A stretch of DNA of 64,000 nt. It comes from Aptenodytes patagonicus (Eukaryota > Chordata > Aves > Sphenisciformes > Spheniscidae). Shown piece after piece: positions 29,601 through 44,600 of the stretch (its first letter is position 1; each line of letters opens with the position of its first letter). A program made the position numbers and the translations under genes. The notes beneath the pieces were generated by a model. The model saw only the letters and a list, made by a program, of their open reading frames with translations, was not told the origin of the DNA and made no database searches. The stretch lies in NCBI RefSeq assembly GCF_965638725.1, contig NC_134960.1, forward strand, positions 23,343,871-23,407,870, given 5' to 3'.

Positions 29601-32600
29601 ATTTGCTTGATATATTTGGGGTAGTTTGATTTTTTTTTAAATTATTATTAGTATTATTGTTAGTATATGATCATTGCAGGTCAAGTCACAAGAGACATCT
29701 GGTTGATTAGGTAATTTCTTACTCTGCTATTAGCAATAAGGTATCCAACTGTTCATCCTCTCTAGCCTTGTCTTAGTGTGTGAGAAACTGCATCGATTTA
29801 CAGAAATGTCAGACGTTCTGACTTGAAAATGCATCGAAACTTGTTCTGGGAGACTGGCAATGGTACAGCTATTTTAACATTTTGCATATGGATTTTCAGT
29901 ATTTTCACACTTAAGTTATATTTGTATTGTGGCTATGTTATTAAGCTCTTACTAAAAATCAAAACAAAAACTAAAAATTGATGCTCAACATGTGCAGAAA
30001 TAATGAAAGCAGCTGCCTTTTCTTGCTGTAATATAAAACTAAGATGAACATACTGTATATGAAGCAAGATTTTTGTGTGAGACTTTAAATGTGCGAGGTC
30101 TCTGGAAGTACAGTTGCAAACCTAAAGAAGAGCTGAAAGGCAGTAGGAGTTGCAGAGTGGTGAAAAGAACAGACTGCACCAATACTACACAGCTTGTACC
30201 CTGTGTAAAAGCTGTATCTGTAATTCACTTTAAGTAGTGTTTGCATAATCAGTGCATACTTAAAAAGACTTTTTTAGAGGTTCCTGTAAGCAAAATGTAC
30301 TTCCTGTTGGGGGGAGAGAGCGAAGTTCCTCGCAAGTTGGTAGAGTATTTGTAAATGGTGAATTAACACTGATTTAGGTTCAAGAGGTGTATTGTTGCAG
30401 GTAATGTCCTGTGAGTACATACAAGTGAGCTTGGGGTGGCAGCAGTCGAGGAGAAAACGGTCCATATCTTTACTGAAGTGTCAAAAAATGAAGTTTTAAA
30501 ACTCGCGGTGGGACAGCTTCTGGAAGGCTGATGCAAGGCTGATGTGCTTACCTTTGCCTGGGTGTTGTCAGGCTGTTCCTGAGGCTGAAAGTGAAGGCTT
30601 GCCAGAAGGCACTTTGAACGCTCTGCAGTATTTCTTGTTCATAAGTGCAGTTGCTTCAGTGGTGGGTAGCGTTTTTACCCCTTTTGCATGTCTCCAAAAG
30701 GGAGGACTGCTGTTAAATTTAGTGGTGTAATTGAAAAAGAAAAAAAAAAAGTCCATTAGTATGTAATAAAATTTCTTGCATGTAGTTCTCAACTCTATAT
30801 AACGAACAGTCACTTATGCACACAGTGGGATTTTTCTACTGGTCACCAGGTCACACAAACATTGTTGCGATAGGAATAATATGTCTAATATATTGGTGAG
30901 GCAGAGTGCCTTGTGTAGTCTCGGGGGAGAGAATGAAAAACCCTAAGTACTCCTGTAGATAAGGGTGAATTTTTCCAGAAGTAAGTTTTGCATCAGAGCT
31001 TATGCCAGCAGGGAGTCCTTAAGCTGGCTAGATGGACGTAACCTGGAATTTGAGTTCTGCAGAGAGGAATCTTACTGTAGGGATACATTTTGCTGTGAGT
31101 TGTAAATAGCTGCTCTTTGTAGTAAAAATGTGTATCACTGGTTTAGGTCACTAATTTTCTGCTCCTTTAATGCTCAACTCTTTCTCACAGTGACAGTTCT
31201 CTTATTTTAGGACCGTTGTCTGGACTAATCTAGAAATCTTGCTTCTTCAAGCCCTAAATCATAGCCTGCTGTCTTAGCTTTAATATTTGTGCCTTGGCAC
31301 ACAAGATATAATACCTATAAACTAGCCAATATCATGCATATCCACTGAGATGTGGAACTCATGTTCTGTGTTCCTAAAAGCCACTCTTTCTCCCTGATGC
31401 CCATTGCATTCGTATGTTAACACTGCATTTCACTGGGCACCCACGAATTGGCTTGGACACCAGGGGATAATGTTACAGAATATTTACATATCAAAAAGAG
31501 GAAGAAATTAACCAAGTTGCTCTTAAATAGCAGTGCTCTATGGAGCTCTCCGGACTCACCTTAACATTCTTTGCACAATGGGACACTTAAGTTTGCAGAT
31601 GGCCTGATTTTTTTTTTTTTGGAAATATAAACTATCCCTTTCTTAAGGTGTTGTGGGGTGTTGTGTGATAGGGCTGAATATGATGATAGTTTACTGCTGG
31701 CGTGAGAAAGATGGGGGAAGTATTAGGGGCAAACAGAGAAAGGAAGATGAGACTGGGGCATGAAGTGGGAAAGGGCAGCAATGGTTGTATAATGAGCGTG
31801 TCTCATTTCTATGGCATTTTTAAGGCGCTGATAGTGTTGAACAGGTAACATCTAATTATGAAATAGTGTTTTTATCTTAAAATATTACTGAAAATAGAGG
31901 AAATTATGTCTGAACGTGGGACAGATTCTGAAATGTTCTGCTCTCATTAGAGTATGAGTCAGGTATCCTCCTTGTTTACTCTGGCAAGCTGTCATAAAAC
32001 TACAGTGTGTTATGTTGAGTAATTCCATGAGCTTGTATTTGGAGATCATGTGGGCCACTGGTGGGGACAGCATTATTGCTGTTCAGTTGGAATACCTGCT
32101 TGCTTAATGGTTCTACGTATCTGTTGTCTAGAAAACATTAATGACGGGTAATACTAAGTGCCAGCTTGGATACAGATGTTTTCGTTTTGAATTTTAGTCA
32201 ACTGTCATGTTTCTACTCAAAACAAACAAAATCCTTGTGCTACATTAGTTGAAATTACTTTTAAAGTAGAACTGAAAGGCATCTCGGGAAACCATTCAGT
32301 CCTTCCCTGGCTCTCGGATAGGTTCAGCTATACCAAAGTCATTACCGACAGCTTTATTTTAATAACAAGGTAGACAGACTTCTGGTGACAAAGATGCTAC
32401 AGCCTCTTGTGGCAGTCTGTTTTGGGGGTTAACTGTCCAAACATGCATAACATTTTTTCAATATTTAATCTGAGTTTCCCGTGCTATAGTTTAAGATCTT
32501 GTTGATTGTAATTTTTACAATAATCTGTTTTTCGTGTAGCGTTTTTTCTTTTTTGATTTCAACTACCTTTTCAGTGAGTTGACCAGATGATTTTTATGGT

Positions 32601-35600
32601 TGTCCTATAATCTGTACAGTTAAAACATGATTATGATCGTACATTTAAATTATTTTGTGTTTTTTCTAATATTTTAGTTTTAGTATAAAGCTTCAAAAAT
32701 GGTAAAATTATTTTTCTAATTTGGCAAACAGGTTGAATCATTTATTTTGGACCAAGAAGATCTTGATAACCCAGTACTTAAAACCACGTCGGAGTTATTC
32801 TTATCGAGTGCTGCAGAAGGTGCGGACTTGAGAACTGTGGATCCAGAAACACAAGCAAGACTAGAAGCCTTACTGGAAGCAGCAGGTACATTCTTTGTAT
32901 AGTTTTTTTCTGAACCTAACTTGCACACAGATCTGGCAACCTGTAAATTTTGACCCTAGTCAAATATTCACAAGTCTGGAAATTTACCATGATGATAGGG
33001 AGCAGAAAATGGAAAACAAGCTCATAATTCTTAACAGGTGTTGAGGTTTGCTTGGTCCACTCTTTCTGTACATATAAAGTTAGAAAAGTTAGTTTGAATT
33101 AAATGGTATTTCATTGATCAGATGAGATTACATGTGTTACCAGAGGGAGGATTAAAGGGGAGAGGATGGAAGGAAGTAGACTTGCTAAAATGACATTTTT
33201 TTCTGCTGCTTTGGTCAATATATAGTTATTAATTCATTACTCCAGAAATTTACAGGTGAAATACTTGCTTCTCTGTTTTGACTTTCACAAAAATATTTTC
33301 CATTCTGTAGTTCTGAGATGATTGTTGGAAAATACATATTTAATGTTCATGTTTTGGAACTAGACTAGATGAACATAGTGCCACTACATTGGTTACTTTT
33401 ATAGTGGAAGCTTGACTAATATAAGTCTTTCTAAGGTTTGTGACTCAGGTGTTTGCAATGGATTTGGAAATTATTTGTCAGTTTCAAAATTCCAAGGACA
33501 AAAAGACGTAAAAACCCTGCTTTGAAACAAACCCTGTTTCATCATTATGGGTGCATACTCAGACTAGTAGTAGTGTGCTGAAATTGGAGTTTTCGGACTT
33601 TAGCTTTGAACACACTTAAGAGCTAGATAAAATAGCATTTATTTGCAGGTGTTTAGATGTAAAGCTATGTACAGTCTTAAAGGAGACCTTCATTCTGAGG
33701 AAGCAAAGGGAGCAAGGGACTCGGGCTTCGGGCTCTCTTTGCATTTTGAATTTGAAAAAAACCCAGCTTACAGCATAGCATAGCTTTTGTCAGCAGAAAG
33801 TTGCAGCAGCCTAATTAAAGGTGGTCCCCTAAAATTATTCTAACCTGCTATAACTCTTGGGGACCAAACTTTGCTTTGCAGGGAAGATAGTGTCTGGAGT
33901 ATCCCAGAAATAGTCTAACAGAATTTGAATAATCTGATCCCTTTTTAAGCACTTTTTAAAATGAGAATCAGTTGCAGTTTCTCTCGTGTACCTGATGACT
34001 GGTGTGTCCTAAAACTGCTAGCTTGATAAGTTGTCAGTGGAGATGTCTGATGGCTAATGTTATGAGGGCAGTCGATCTCTGAGGGTATGTGCTTACATCT
34101 AGGGTTGCAGTGTTCAAAATGATTTCACGGTATTTAACAAATCTAGGAGGTACCATTGCTTCTTGTAATGCCTGCGAGAATGCTTTCTTTAGATTTCTAA
34201 ACAGTAGTTGGCCACTTGTCCGCAGGATTAGATGATTCGTTTTCAATCTGAGGTTTCCCTGCTTTGATTCCCCAATGGTTTGTTTTTAATCTGAGGTTTC
34301 CATGCTTTGATTCCCAGAGTGCTTGGAGTAGGGACGTAGAAAATGAGCAGAACAGAAGGGATCTGGAAAGAAGAGCAAATCAAAAAAAGAGTGCTTTTGT
34401 TTGGGGGCTCCATCTCCCTCTCTCAAAAGACTGGACAAAATTAATGCCACTTGATGAATGTGTGAGAGCAAAAGACTGAAAACGCTCTTGAGAAAGTCCT
34501 CTAGTTAAGCAGTACTTGTCTTTCCCACTGTGAATTTGAACACTAAAAATATCATTAGGCTAACCTAAAGGAGACACTGAGAATCTGGTAGTTTTAATAA
34601 AAGCCATAATTTGAAAGTGACTGAAAAAGAAGCTAGTGTTTCCGGGAGATGTTGTAATATCTTCCCTAGATTTCTCTGGCTGGTTTGGCTGAAAATACCC
34701 TTTCTAACCTTAAGTGAGCCTCTAGGTTTCCATCATGGGAACAAACAAACTGGCCTGGTGTTGGGACTTTGTATTGTTTTGCAGTTTGGCAAAAGCAAGT
34801 GATTTCTCCTGTTACTTTAGTCCCCAGCATTAAGGTTAGCTTGCAAAAGTAGATGGCAGAACTATTGCTCGAATAAGTAGTTTAGCTACGGCCTTGTATG
34901 AGGTGGTTTCCAGGGTAGCTTGGTCTTTGTTGTGATGATCCCCTCTCCTGTGGGAGGCTTGATCCTAACTTACAACCTAGAGGAAAATTGGTCTTGCATT
35001 TAGTGTCTCAGATTTCTTAGGGTTTTTCACATGCAGGGTTCGTGGCTGTGTCATTAGGATCTTAATGAGTATGACTTGCAAAACTGGTTTTGCTCATTCT
35101 TCATGAATCCTTTAATGCTCAGATCTCACATGGACATGCTGTTTATTAATTCTGGAAGGTAAGTTCTAGCAACTGCAGTCAGGTGGGATGTTCTTCTTCA
35201 GTTTGCTTATGCAGAAGTGGTTTTCAACCATTGCATTCTTTAAGATTTGTGGGTGTTTTGTTTTTTAAGTAGCTGTCTTGATTTGAGAGCCAGTTAGGCC
35301 TGCATATGCAAGTGTAGAGGCCAGAGAGTAGTTGAACTGCTTAAAAATGTTTCTATACATTGTATTTGCCCATCATAAGTGTGCTGGATATTTTTTTTGC
35401 AGTTCAGCTTGTTTATTCTGTTTCCAAGAGGACTTAAAATATTTTGTGGCTTTGGATGCCGAGGGTGACAACCTTAAGGAGAATTTCTAGCAAGAGGGTT
35501 GTGCCTCACCCCCCTTAACATAGCAGCAAGTATACACATACGTACATATCCACGTGCACACAAACAGTGGTTAGAGGTTAGATTCTGTATGTTTACTAGG

Positions 35601-38600
35601 TCCTCTGAAAACCTGGCTGATTAGCTTTAGTTTGGACAACGATACTTCCTTCTGTAATCTGTTAAAGCAAAGCACAGGCACTTTGTTAATGAACAGCTGT
35701 CTTTAAACAGTGATTGTATTATTTTACAAAAAAACTAGTTTTACGTTCTGAAGACTGAGAGACTTCACTGTTCTATGAATGTCATAAATATGAGTTGTTT
35801 TCATCTTCAGAAATTGAGGATAAATTAAAACAATTGAATCCTGTTCTTTGGGAACTTATCCTAAACAAACCAAGTCTTTTGTATACCTTCCTTCAGTTTG
35901 ACTCCTAGTAGCAAAGAAGGGATTATAGGTAAAATAACCTATGGAAAGAGAACCGTACTGTTTGGAGATGTTTCTGTTTTTCAGACTGTAATTAAACAGA
36001 TTCTTAGTATTCTGACAGTGGATTCATGTTCTGCACTAGAAACACTCAGTTCCACTGTTAATTAGGGTACCGTTGATTTCTTAAAATAATATTCCAGCTA
36101 TGAAGAATCATGGTTCTTCTGTGGGCCTTCAGTAAGGTTGCCTATTAAATTTCCTTTTTAGGGACTTTCCTTTTTAGTTGACTGCTGGAGGATGAGAGCT
36201 CTTTGCTGCTGTGAATGAATGGTTATAGCGTTCAGAGCTCTGGCTCTTCCTGGCGGGTTCCTCAGTGGGTCCCTCAACGCACATTCTTAAAAGGGCAAAC
36301 TCACCTCCAAAGAGTTGGGGAAAGTTTGACAGGTTAAAGCCGTTTCATTTTCTGGTCCTGCCTTTTATAGGCATCAGGAAGGGAAAATGACTTGCTTTTG
36401 TAGTGCAGTCCTCTTTTTGGAGTACAGGTTGTTTCTTAAAGAGGATAGAGAAAGGTGTTGGTTGAAGTGTGTGGCCAAATACAAATCCCAGATGCCCATT
36501 TGGTCTATTCTGCACCCAAAACACAGAATTCCACAGAAAGTTGTAAAATGTCAAAATGTTAATCCCTGCAGTTAAAATACCCTGTTCATAGTGTTTCAGC
36601 ATGGTTTTGCTGAGTTTTCTAGGAAGTGACGTAGAACGTTACTGAACTGATTTTTAAATTGAGAAAATAGCTTGGGTGCCTATATCCTTACCAGCAGATC
36701 TTTTGAGCATGTTCCTTCTCAATCTGAACATTGAAGCACTTTGACAATGAAGCATCAAAAAATAGATGCAGAAGAAAGTGGTAAAAAACCTCTTTGTCTA
36801 GCATTGGAGCACTTGGTATTCCTGTTGAGTATCTACACAAGGAGGAGTCTTGTTTGCAGTGAGTTCTTCAGAAGTCCTACTATTGTTTATAAGAGGCTTG
36901 TGAGGAAAATCAGAGTATTTTGGAGAGGAGCCATGTTCAGCCAAGGGTTTGCTTAATGAAACAGATGTGAGTAGTCCATCCTTATGTTGAAACAGGGAGC
37001 AGAGTTATATACATCCTTCTTTTCTGTTGGAATAAAAGATTAAAGGTGACTAGAGTCCCTCACATAGATGGCTTGGTGTATTTGAGACTCCAAAGTCGCA
37101 CTGCATTTAATCATTTGAAAGTGGTGAAAGAGAAATCTAGTTTTAATAACAAGTGTCTGTTAATACGTGGTGAATTTCAGTAGTTGATTCAGGCATGAGG
37201 GCCTGATACTGCTCGTTGGAAAGCTGGTAGGATGAAGTGGGGGGCAGAACAGGTTGTGTATTCTGGAACCAGGCGAGGCAAAAAGTGGAAGTAATCACCT
37301 ACTTAGTGGAAATACAGAACACAGGTCAAAATATGAATGGGCCCAGATAAAATCTGCCTGCTTTAGGATAGACTGAAAGGATAGAGTGAGATTCAGCAAT
37401 TGTAAAATTGAATGCTTTCCAATGTGTGTATGTGTATCTCTATATTTACCCAGTTGCCAAGCTGTTGACCAAACAAGCTTTTTCGTGTGTGTGATGTGAC
37501 CAAACCCATTCATTATTCACTAACAGCAAGGGGTTTTTTGATTAAAATAAAATAAATTACATTTGTTTTCCCCAACATTAGAGGGCTTGAATGTGACAAG
37601 ATAGACCTGTGATCCAGCACTACCAGGGAGCGAGCTGTGGTCTACCAGAACAGTTCAAAAGATGCACAGCTTGCTTTCATCCTGCATCCGGGAGACCCCT
37701 TGGAAAGTGTCAGAGACTAGGCTAGACAAATTCTTTGATCATGTTGTTTATGATCAATAAGATTCATGTGTGGACCTGGTGTTTCTTTTCTTAGGGCTGC
37801 TGAGTAACTTGTGATTTAAATGGAGGCGGGCACCTAATCCATTAGAAACTTCACTTCTGAAGGGTTATCCAAACTCCACTTCAAACTGTAGAAGTTGAGG
37901 GCTGCAAAAAATGGATGATTCATGTTTGTCAATTTAATGGCTGCACCTCTGTGCTCGTGGAATGTAACAAATACATTTCTAGATCTGTATCTCTGTTCTT
38001 GAATAAAAAAGAAAAATGGAGTCTTTATTGGGGGGAATCCGAGAGGGGATTGCTGGAATTTGAGCAAAGATGGAACTTCATTGTAAAAATGTAGCAATAT
38101 CAAATTTGAAGTGTGTTTAGCTGCCTTCAACATGGCAAAAGCCTTACCTTAGTCCAACTATTTTGACTGTTTTTTTTTAAAAAAAAAGAGGCTTTTCACC
38201 CTAATTTGATCTGATCTGAAATACTTGGTGTTATTTGGATGCAGTATACGGATCAAATAAGAGAAACAGTTTTCATTAAGAAGGTTCAAATAGGCTTCAT
38301 TCTAGGCGTTTCTTTAGAGATCAAAGCTGTGCTATTACTAAAATCACCACTGTCTTGTTAACTGGAAAACTTGCCTTTTGGGATACTGGCACATTACAGT
38401 GACTTGCTCATTTTCTTTCTTTACCATCTAAAGATTCAGAGTGGGAAGGAATATATGGTATGTGAAACGTACAGATGTGTTGTGCTTTTGAGTAAGTTGG
38501 ATAAACGGTCTGAATTTTGTGCATGTAATTGAATTATTAATGTTATATTTCTCTGAGGTTTTGCATGATTTAAATATTTTTTTCTAATCTTGTAGGCTTT

Positions 38601-41600
38601 TAGATTAGAAAAAGTCTAGTCTAATCCTGCTCTTAGTCAAATTAACTTCCATACTTTGAAAGTACGTTAAATGTACCAGCTTCATATTTTTTGGCTCTTT
38701 CTCAGTTAGATTTTGCTGTGAAGAACAGTTTCATTGTCATAACACTTAAACTGATGCTTTTAGGTATCAGACAGCTAAGTTATCTTACCAGATCTGAATG
38801 CTGTGCTTTTGGAATTCTTTGGCAAAGATGATTCTGAGATTTTAACTTTTCCTCAGCGGGGATGGGGAGCGGGAAGAGACGAGATAAAAAGTTACAAGTT
38901 TTAATTTGTGAAATATTAAAATTGGCCAGGGTAATCCTCAATTTCTTAAGTTGTCTGCATATTTATCTCTCTCTATATATATCTCTCTCTGTCTATATAT
39001 ATCTCAGAGGTCATTGTTAATCAGCCAGTGCTTTATGACTGTACCATAAACAACTTGTGCAATTCTCCTTTTAGCATCGTTTTTTTCGAAGTCCTGGATA
39101 TATTTTTTTATTAACTCGTACTTCTCCTTTCTATTTTACTTCTGCCATATTTTATTTTTCATGCAAGTTGGATTCTTCCGCAAGGTAAAATCCCCTTTGT
39201 TACTACTGTTCCAATATGGGGATATTCCTGGTTAAAAACTTCTTTCTGTTCAGTATTTTTTTTTTCAGGACTTCTTGTTATATTTGTGCTTGGAGTAGCC
39301 TCAGCCAAAGAAGGAAAGTAGGAAGGGTTTGGGCAGGAGAAAAGAAGCGGTGCTTTATTGACAGTCCTACGTAATGCCTGAATTGAGATGGAATTTAGCC
39401 TGTACCAAGAGGAGATCCTCCTCTTTTTTTACATGTATGCTTCCTTCATCCATCAAAGTGAAAATAATCACATTCAGGCTTTGCAGTGGGGTGCAGAAGC
39501 TTACACTGGGCTTTGTGCTGCTACTGGCAGTCAGCTTAGAGCTGGCTGTGTGGTACTGCCGTCTGTACTGGGGAGCTGGTGCCCCTCACAGGGTACAAGG
39601 GGTCTGTTGTGGGACAGCTACTAAGACTCTTGTTTGTTGACAGTACACTGAAGCAAGCTTTTGTTTTGGTTGTCTTGAGGTTTGTGCTAGAGTTGGTAAA
39701 TAAAGATCTTGCACAGCAATATTGCAGGTAAGCTAGTTATGTGGGTCTATGATATTCATCAGGTATAGAAAAAACCAGAACACTAGCTTGAACAACAGTC
39801 CTCTTAAAGCTAATATCTGGTAAATATTGCTGTTGACCCAAATGTCTTGTCACAGAATGTATCTTATTTGAGTGTGGTATAGTATTTTTCCTGTGTTCTT
39901 CTGTTTCATTCATGTGCATGCTTTCTCTCTAAACAGATGGCTACTGGTATGATTCTTTCTTTGTGATGCCTGTGTAAGAGGGGAGCGTAGATGTTAACCT
40001 TGTGAAATGAAGCAGTTACTATGCTTGCAAGTTTGAGTTCATCAAAATGTAACTCTTCTCCCTAAGTGTATCAGGAGAGTGAGGAAGGAGTGAGGAGGTA
40101 GAAAAGCCTGTGTCTCTTGCTTGTATCTCCTGCAAGAAGACTCTATAATAGTTCATTAAAAAAACTCAATTACACAGACTTGGATTTTAAGTTCACATTT
40201 TTGATTTTCTGCATTTGTCAGTCATGTAGTTTCCTTAGCACGTGATGATAAAACCAGAGTTTAGAAGTGCTCAGAACGTAGTTTGAGTGTTAAGTGAATG
40301 CTTCATAGTGTGCAGAAGATCGGATCTGAATCTCCCCACTCAGATTTCAATTTTTTTGATGTTCTGTAACTTAGTGGCAAAGTGTGGTGGCAGTAACTAG
40401 TGCCAGGCACTTACCTCTGTACTAGACAGACTGGTAAATCAGGTTGGTAGTCTGTGTAGCCACCCCTTCTGGGGCTGATTGGAAGTATACTGTCAGATGT
40501 AACACGGTTATACTGGAAGCAGGGCTGCTTGCTACCTCTTTATATAAGAGTTGCTTAAACTGTCTGGTTCGTGAGCTGTGACAAGTGTCTTGGGACACGT
40601 GAGAGGAATTGACTGAGCTCTTGTTGGCAGACCTACAATACATTGTTCTTCTATCAGTTTTATAATGGTATTAAATATTTGGGTTTTTTAAGGGTCAGAA
40701 GCAACAGATTATACTGAGTCACTAATACTTTACAGTATATGGTTTAACAGGTGAATCTGTTACTTTTTTCTATTGGTAACTCACCTTTGACAAAATATTA
40801 CTATTGTCTATTTAGGAAGTAATTACAATAAACAAGTTTCTAGTAAAACAAATGATAATATAGTATATGCATAACATAAACGATCAAATTCTGCTTATTT
40901 CTAGAAAGTCAAGCTAGTTTTCACCAGATTAATGAAGAATAAAATTATGTAAAATATACTGCCACTCATCTTTGATTCTACTTACGGAAGCAAGTGGCTT
41001 TTTTTGCAGTGCGTCATGAGCACCTTCATTGCCTGTTACAAATTATTTTCTGCCTTATTTTGAAAGCTAAGAAATTTGAAAGAACTTAAATACCTTGATT
41101 TAAAACAAGCTGTAGTACATTAAGCATCTTGCACAAAAATGGAGTTTATATTCTCTGTGAATGTGAAGTATTTAAATACTTTAGGAAACTCTAAAAAAAA
41201 TTATTGTATTGCACAAATTTATCCTCATTGTATCCGTCAAGAAAATACTTGCTGTGCGAACAAAAGGCACAGTGCAGTTCTGTAATGACTTTCCCTGTGT
41301 AACAAAACATTATCTCTAAAACAGTGATTACTAATTTGTCATTTAGCCATCACCTTTTCCTCAAATTCTGTACAGCTTCTTAAAACTTTTTGAAAAATAG
41401 AGCTGAAAGAAATCTCATTAGACCTAGTTTTATCTCCTTCTCTTCCTTTTCCCCAGGCAAATTCATCTGTGCTTGTGCCATTCCTGACGGGTGGCTTTAA
41501 GAACTGGTTAGACAAACTGTCTCCAGTGCTGGAAGCTCCACGGCATGCTGAGCCAAGTGCAGTCCTTAGGATGAGAGGGTTTTTCTATCAGTCCTCAGTG

Positions 41601-44600
41601 TTACATGCTGAAATATGTAACTTGCGGGCGAAGGGGGCACTAAGCTGCTTTGGAAGAGCTTCACGAGGGAAGGAGGAAGGTTGTCGTGGTAAAGCAGTTG
41701 ATGGTTTTTTTAGTGGAGTTGCTTTGGCTGCTTGTTTTATGCATCATATCCAAGTTCAGTGTTCCCTTTTTCAATACAGCCATCCTTAGAACTGACTTGC
41801 AGACTGTTATCTTCCTCAGTTTTTTTTTAGGCTAAATAATATCAAATCTTTCTTTGCCCTTAACTCATGTTATTTAGACTTTCATCTGCTCTTGTTCTCT
41901 GGAGTCTCTGTACGTGATCTCTGTTCTTCATAGCTTGTTGCCCCAAATTAGTCATATTACTCAAGTTGAGCTCTATTGATGCATGGAGAGTAGGAGTGTT
42001 ATTTCATCTGTCCTGCAAGCTGTGCTTTTGTTTATACATCTCAGTTTGTTGTCTGCCTTTTGCAGGAGAAATGTTAGTTTACAAGTTGAATTTGACTTTA
42101 AATCTACCAATACTTTCCTGAAGAACTGCTACCTGAACGAATTATTCTGTATTTGTGCAGTTGATTATTTCTGTGTGCGTGTGTATATATATATTTGCTG
42201 ACACTCCTGTTTGCATATGTCCTTTAAAAAACCTTCTTGAATCTGCATCATTATAAAGGCTAAAATTCTATCTTTGCTTTCAAAGAATTACATGGCTTTT
42301 GAGTAACAGGAGGGTCACAATGAGCAAGAATATTCTAAGTAACCTGGCCTGACTTCCAGCTGGCTTTGCCTTGTATTGCCAGAACCAAGCAAGCAGCACG
42401 TTTTGGAAGTCTCTACAGGGAAAGGAGCATGTAGGAAGATTTAATAATGAAAAGAGGAGAAACTTGCAATGTGGCTCTGCTTTTGGCTATTAGCCTTCTC
42501 TTATAGTGAGCACACCCAGTGCCTGATCTTCCTAGACTGTAGAGACAGAATAAGAGGTAGAACAACTTTATTTTAGCCTTCATGCAGATAAGAGCAAAGA
42601 CCTGGAGAGAAATAATGGAAGAAGTCTGCTTTAGTGAAATCTTAATTGGTCGGACTTTTCCATACTTGCTATCTGAAGCAGCTCCATCCAGAAGCTATCC
42701 ATTGGATTAATGCTTCTTACAGTTTCTCTCTGCATTGTGCTCTGAAGCAGCTCAGTAAAACTTGTGCTCTGTGGTGCCACGTGTTGGATTCTGTGACTTC
42801 TGATGAACAAAAACTCCATCTGAAGAAGCAGAGCTTCAGAGACAGGTACCTAGGTGAAAGTGCATCTCTTGATGCACCTATGTCCTCTTCCCTTTTCGTT
42901 TTTGAACTTCAGGAGGATGCCACAAAGAATAAAAAAAGTGATGGTATGGGCCCCCTGCACTCTTCTGGTAGAAGGGTGGTTTTTTCCTAATGCATTAACA
43001 GTAGATGGGTGTGTTCTTTCTTCAAGTTGGGTCATGGTAAAATAAATTCCTTATTTTCTTTCTGAAGACTGTAGCGTCCTGATTTTTGGTTGTTTTGTGC
43101 TCTATAAATCTTATTTTCAGGATGTTTTGTTATGCAGCATGTATGTAATGACAGTAGACTGAAAGGCTGTGGATCTTCTTAGGTAGAGGAGGTTTTATGA
43201 ACAGTTTCTCAAATGTTCAGCTTGAAATATGAATTTATACACTAGTCTGTGCTATACACCATTAGGCTGGTGATTTTTTTTTTTTAAAGAAGTGGCGCAC
43301 TTGGTCAGCCTCTGAAAATGCTTCAGTATTTTGGCTTGCTTTGCCATACGTGATTGGCATAAACTGGGGACTAAAAGTCCATGGGCTTCTGGGTTAAGTC
43401 GATGATGTTACTGGCCCTCAAATTTTACTGTTAGTTCTTTGCTTGAAAACATAGAAGTATTTTCAAATTTTTTGCCCCGGATAGTCACTGAGTACTGTAC
43501 TGAGCCACAGCCCTTTTCTGATTCAGGAAAGCAGTTACAGCCCATTTGGACTCAGTTTCCCACTGAATGCTAGAAATTTGGAGAAAAGAGTTCAAGTGGG
43601 ATGTTTGCCTATAAATAGCATTCAAAGGTTATCTGAGTTCTCCTCTTCCTGCATCTCTATTGTGCGTGGGGGTCATCCTGGTGTTAGTATCGTACCCCTA
43701 TGGAGACTCTTCCTCCATAAGCCTTAGGTTACTCAAAAAGCAGAAAGTAATTCCACTCCTTTCTTCTCCTACCACCAAATAGGTGAGAGTGTGTGTAAAG
43801 TAACTTGTTTTCAAAGGTCAGAAGCCCTAAAGTAGATGAGACTTATTTGGCTTAGTTTGAATGCTAGAAGTCAAGAACAGGAATTTTGTGCACCTTCTTC
43901 AGCATGAATACTTTTTTTTTCTTCTCTTGATGTTTCTCAGGGATATGTGGGGTGTTTTTCTTTGCGCCTTACCCTCCCACAGTGAATGGTACCATTTCCA
44001 TGTTCCTCCTTTCCATGTTTCAGTAGCAGTCTTAGCTCTTTGAGGTGTATCTTTCTGATTCTTGGAGACAAGCAATTGTCAGACCTGAAATGAGGCGATA
44101 CTAGTTTTTCTCTCCAAGGCATGAAAGGAAGAACTAGGAATTAAAGAATAATTGCCTACTGTTAGCCTCGGTATTTTTTCTGTAAAATAATGAAATAAAC
44201 CTTGTAAATTTTTCCATATTTGATGGCATGAAGTAAAGAATTTATTCTGAAGCTCTTCTTACAGAGGTTGTGATTTCTGCTTCTGGATCATTTATAAAGT
44301 TGATGTCTTTATAGTTGTATGGGTAAATACTGTAAGCACTATAACCTCAACTTAAATTTCCCAAGAGTGACTTGGGCTTTTAATACTACTTTGTATAAGC
44401 AATCAGAAGCAATTTGATTCTTTTTTCTCAGTCTCTAGCCTGGATGCTTCCTTGAAATACAGGAGTGTCAGAGCTGATGTCCAAATTTGGAGCCTAGCTC
44501 CTTTGATGATTGCTGGGGCTCTCGGTAGATGATACCAATTTTTGCATGTTCGTTTAGCACTGTATACTGTCATTACGATCCAGTTGAGTGTGGTGGTATG

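Noticed and set aside
41469..41789. 106-codon frame after a good-looking acceptor (TTCCCCAG) in ANKHD1 intron 2
   Set aside because: No similarity to ANKHD1 or any family I know, and no matching donor or phase argument; it may be a chance exon-like stretch.
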